From Chrysochromulina tobinii (Eukaryota; Haptophyta; Prymnesiales; Chrysochromulinaceae), in the NCBI GenBank assembly GCA_001275005.1, contig JWZX01002676.1:1-15626 (forward strand): DNA of 15,626 bases. Direction: 5' to 3'. The position numbers were made by a program, and so were the translations under genes. How positions within the stretch are numbered: position 1 is the stretch's first letter; the number at the start of each line of letters is the position of its first letter. Below, piece by piece: positions 14,457 through 15,626 of this stretch. The notes beneath the pieces were generated by a model. It was not told the origin of the DNA, did not search any database, and saw only the letters and a program-made list of their open reading frames with translations.

Positions 14457-15626
14457 ATGGAGTCGTCTCCTAAGCGCTCTGAGCGCTCTGCTTCGGACGC
14501 GGCGGCGAGCTCCACCTCGCTTGCCCAGGACGGCATCGAGAGCGGCGAGGGAGAGTTGTCAGACTCCCCTGCCTGCCCTGCTGAGGAGCTTAGCGCCAGC
14601 CGACGCGGAGCTGCCTCGCTGCGCGAGCGCAATCTACACGCCTTCGAGGAGGCGCACTTCCCGCCGTACCCTGCCGATCCGCCAGCGGAGGCACCCTTCG
14701 CGCTGCCAGCTGGCTACCTCGACCCCGACGCGCCTGTCTCAGCTCACAAGTGGTGCGCCCGCCTGTGCTGCTGCTGCCAAGCCCACGCACCTGCGCTGCT
14801 CCGCTCAGCGCTCGCTCTCCGTGACTCACCTGCGCCTGGCGTGCCGCCCTCTCTCCCGAGCTCGCAGGGAGCTCTCGCAGGCCCTCGCCGGACTGGCGGT
14901 CGAGCTCATGCAGAAGCGTCGCCAGCGGCTCGAGCTGGCGCACGAGCGCGCCCGGAGCCATCCGCACGCGCTGCACGCGCCGCGGGGCTACTCTATCGCC
15001 GAGGAGAAGGGCGGGCGCATGCGGCGGCCGACAGCGATCATGCGCTCGAACGTCGAGGTGGCTCGCCTCATGGCAGTGCCTGGCTCGAAGCAGCGCCAGC
15101 TCTCGCAGGACGAGTATGGCTACGGCGAGGAGGCGCCGCAGCACCTCTCGACGACGCGCCACAAGCGTGCCGAGGCGGCGGACGAGGCGCACGGCGGCGG
15201 CGGTGCGGCGGCGCACGGCACCAACGGCCAGACGACGCAGGCGCCCTCAGGCGAGCTGCCGCTATCGGCCAAGCGCGACCGCAGCGGCGGTGCACGCTCG
15301 GGTGGCGGCCGGCCGAGCGGCGGCGCGCGCAACGGCGGCAGCAACGTGCACGGACGCGCCGTGCCGCTGCCCATCGTGCAGGCGGTGCCGTCGGTGCTCA
15401 CCGAGCCAGTGCTCGTGATCACCAACGCGACGATCCAAGCCATCTTACCGGCTGGAGTGCACGAGGAGCTGCCTAATATGGGAGTGCAGCGGCGCGTCGT
15501 CAGCGGCGTCATCGTCCGCAGCGGCGCGAGCGGCGCGGGCGGCGGCTCGGGCAGTGGCGCGGGCAGTGGCGCGGGCGCCGCGGGCAGCACTGCGGGCGGC
15601 GCCGCCGTGGGCGGCGCCGCCGTGGG
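14457..15626 (+). CDS. Hypothetical protein, 2 exons, 3'-partial
   Basis: Exon 1 14457-14749, intron 14750-14867, exon 2 14868 to beyond the window end; about 350 residues seen. The N-terminus is Ser/Ala/Glu-rich (MESSPKRSERSASD), then a more ordered patch with aromatics (NLHAFEEAHFPPYPADPP, PAGYLDPDAPVSAHK). After the splice comes a basic helix (ELSQALAGLAVELMQKRRQR) and RRPTAIMRSNVEVARLMAV, DEYGYGEEAP, a Gly/Arg-rich disordered stretch, a hydrophobic patch (VPLPIVQAVPSVLTEPVLVI) and a Gly/Ser/Ala repeat tail (GSGSGAGSGAGAAG) that leaves the window. I do not recognise a family. The unspliced frame 0 turns into Arg/Ala/Gly garble after 14750, whereas frame 1 stays protein-like and open to the end, which supports splicing. 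Confidence 0.65.
14750..14867 (+). other. Intron of the 14457 gene (118 bp)
   Basis: Donor GTGGTGCG after AA, a CTCAC branch-like site at 14825-14829, pyrimidine tract (CCGCCCTCTCTCCCG) and acceptor CTCGCAG. It moves the frame from 0 to 1 and gives SAHK|ELSQALAGL. No other nearby AG restores this frame from this donor. Confidence 0.7.

Overview
The window looks like nuclear DNA of a GC-rich, flagellated, plastid-bearing unicellular alga. A haptophyte is my best guess, from the style of the proteins rather than from any marker gene. The evidence is spliceosomal introns, a VPS13-type lipid-transfer protein, an intraflagellar-transport subunit (IFT70/TTC30), and a Rossmann-type protein with a signal-peptide-plus-transit leader as used for complex plastids. 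There is no sign of bacterial operons, phage, IS elements, CRISPR or RNA genes. Extreme GC makes long open frames appear on the wrong strand almost everywhere.

Layout: six genes with strictly alternating orientation. (1) 1-3667 (+): the 3' part of a VPS13-like gene with ankyrin repeats, five exons, cut by the left edge. (2) 5509-4343 (-): a Pro/Ser-rich protein of unknown function. (3) 6140-7492 (+): a Cys-rich domain joined to a glycosyltransferase-like domain. (4) 10019-7856 (-): a conserved-looking uncharacterised protein in two, probably three, exons. (5) 10294-11445 (+): a plastid-targeted NAD(P)-binding-fold protein with an acidic coiled-coil tail. (6) 14124-12076 (-): IFT70/TTC30. A seventh gene starts at 14457 (+), divergent from IFT70, has one intron and runs off the right edge. 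Convergent pairs share 3' regions (3668-4342, 7493-7855, 11446-12075). Divergent pairs share promoter regions (5510-6139, 10020-10293, 14125-14456). The genes do not form one pathway.

The most unusual signal is in the introns of the VPS13-like gene. Three of its four introns carry an identical 16-base motif close to the 3' splice site within a unit of 80-82 bp. One of them begins with a 37-base near-copy (34/37) of the exon that follows it. Another extends a 30-bp tandem repeat that starts in the preceding exon, and the fourth is mostly minisatellite. This looks like recent intron gain by introner-like insertion or tandem duplication. Secondary points are TTG(A/C)C pentamer arrays upstream of both central (+) genes, a short uORF whose stop overlaps a start codon, and two intergenic hairpins.
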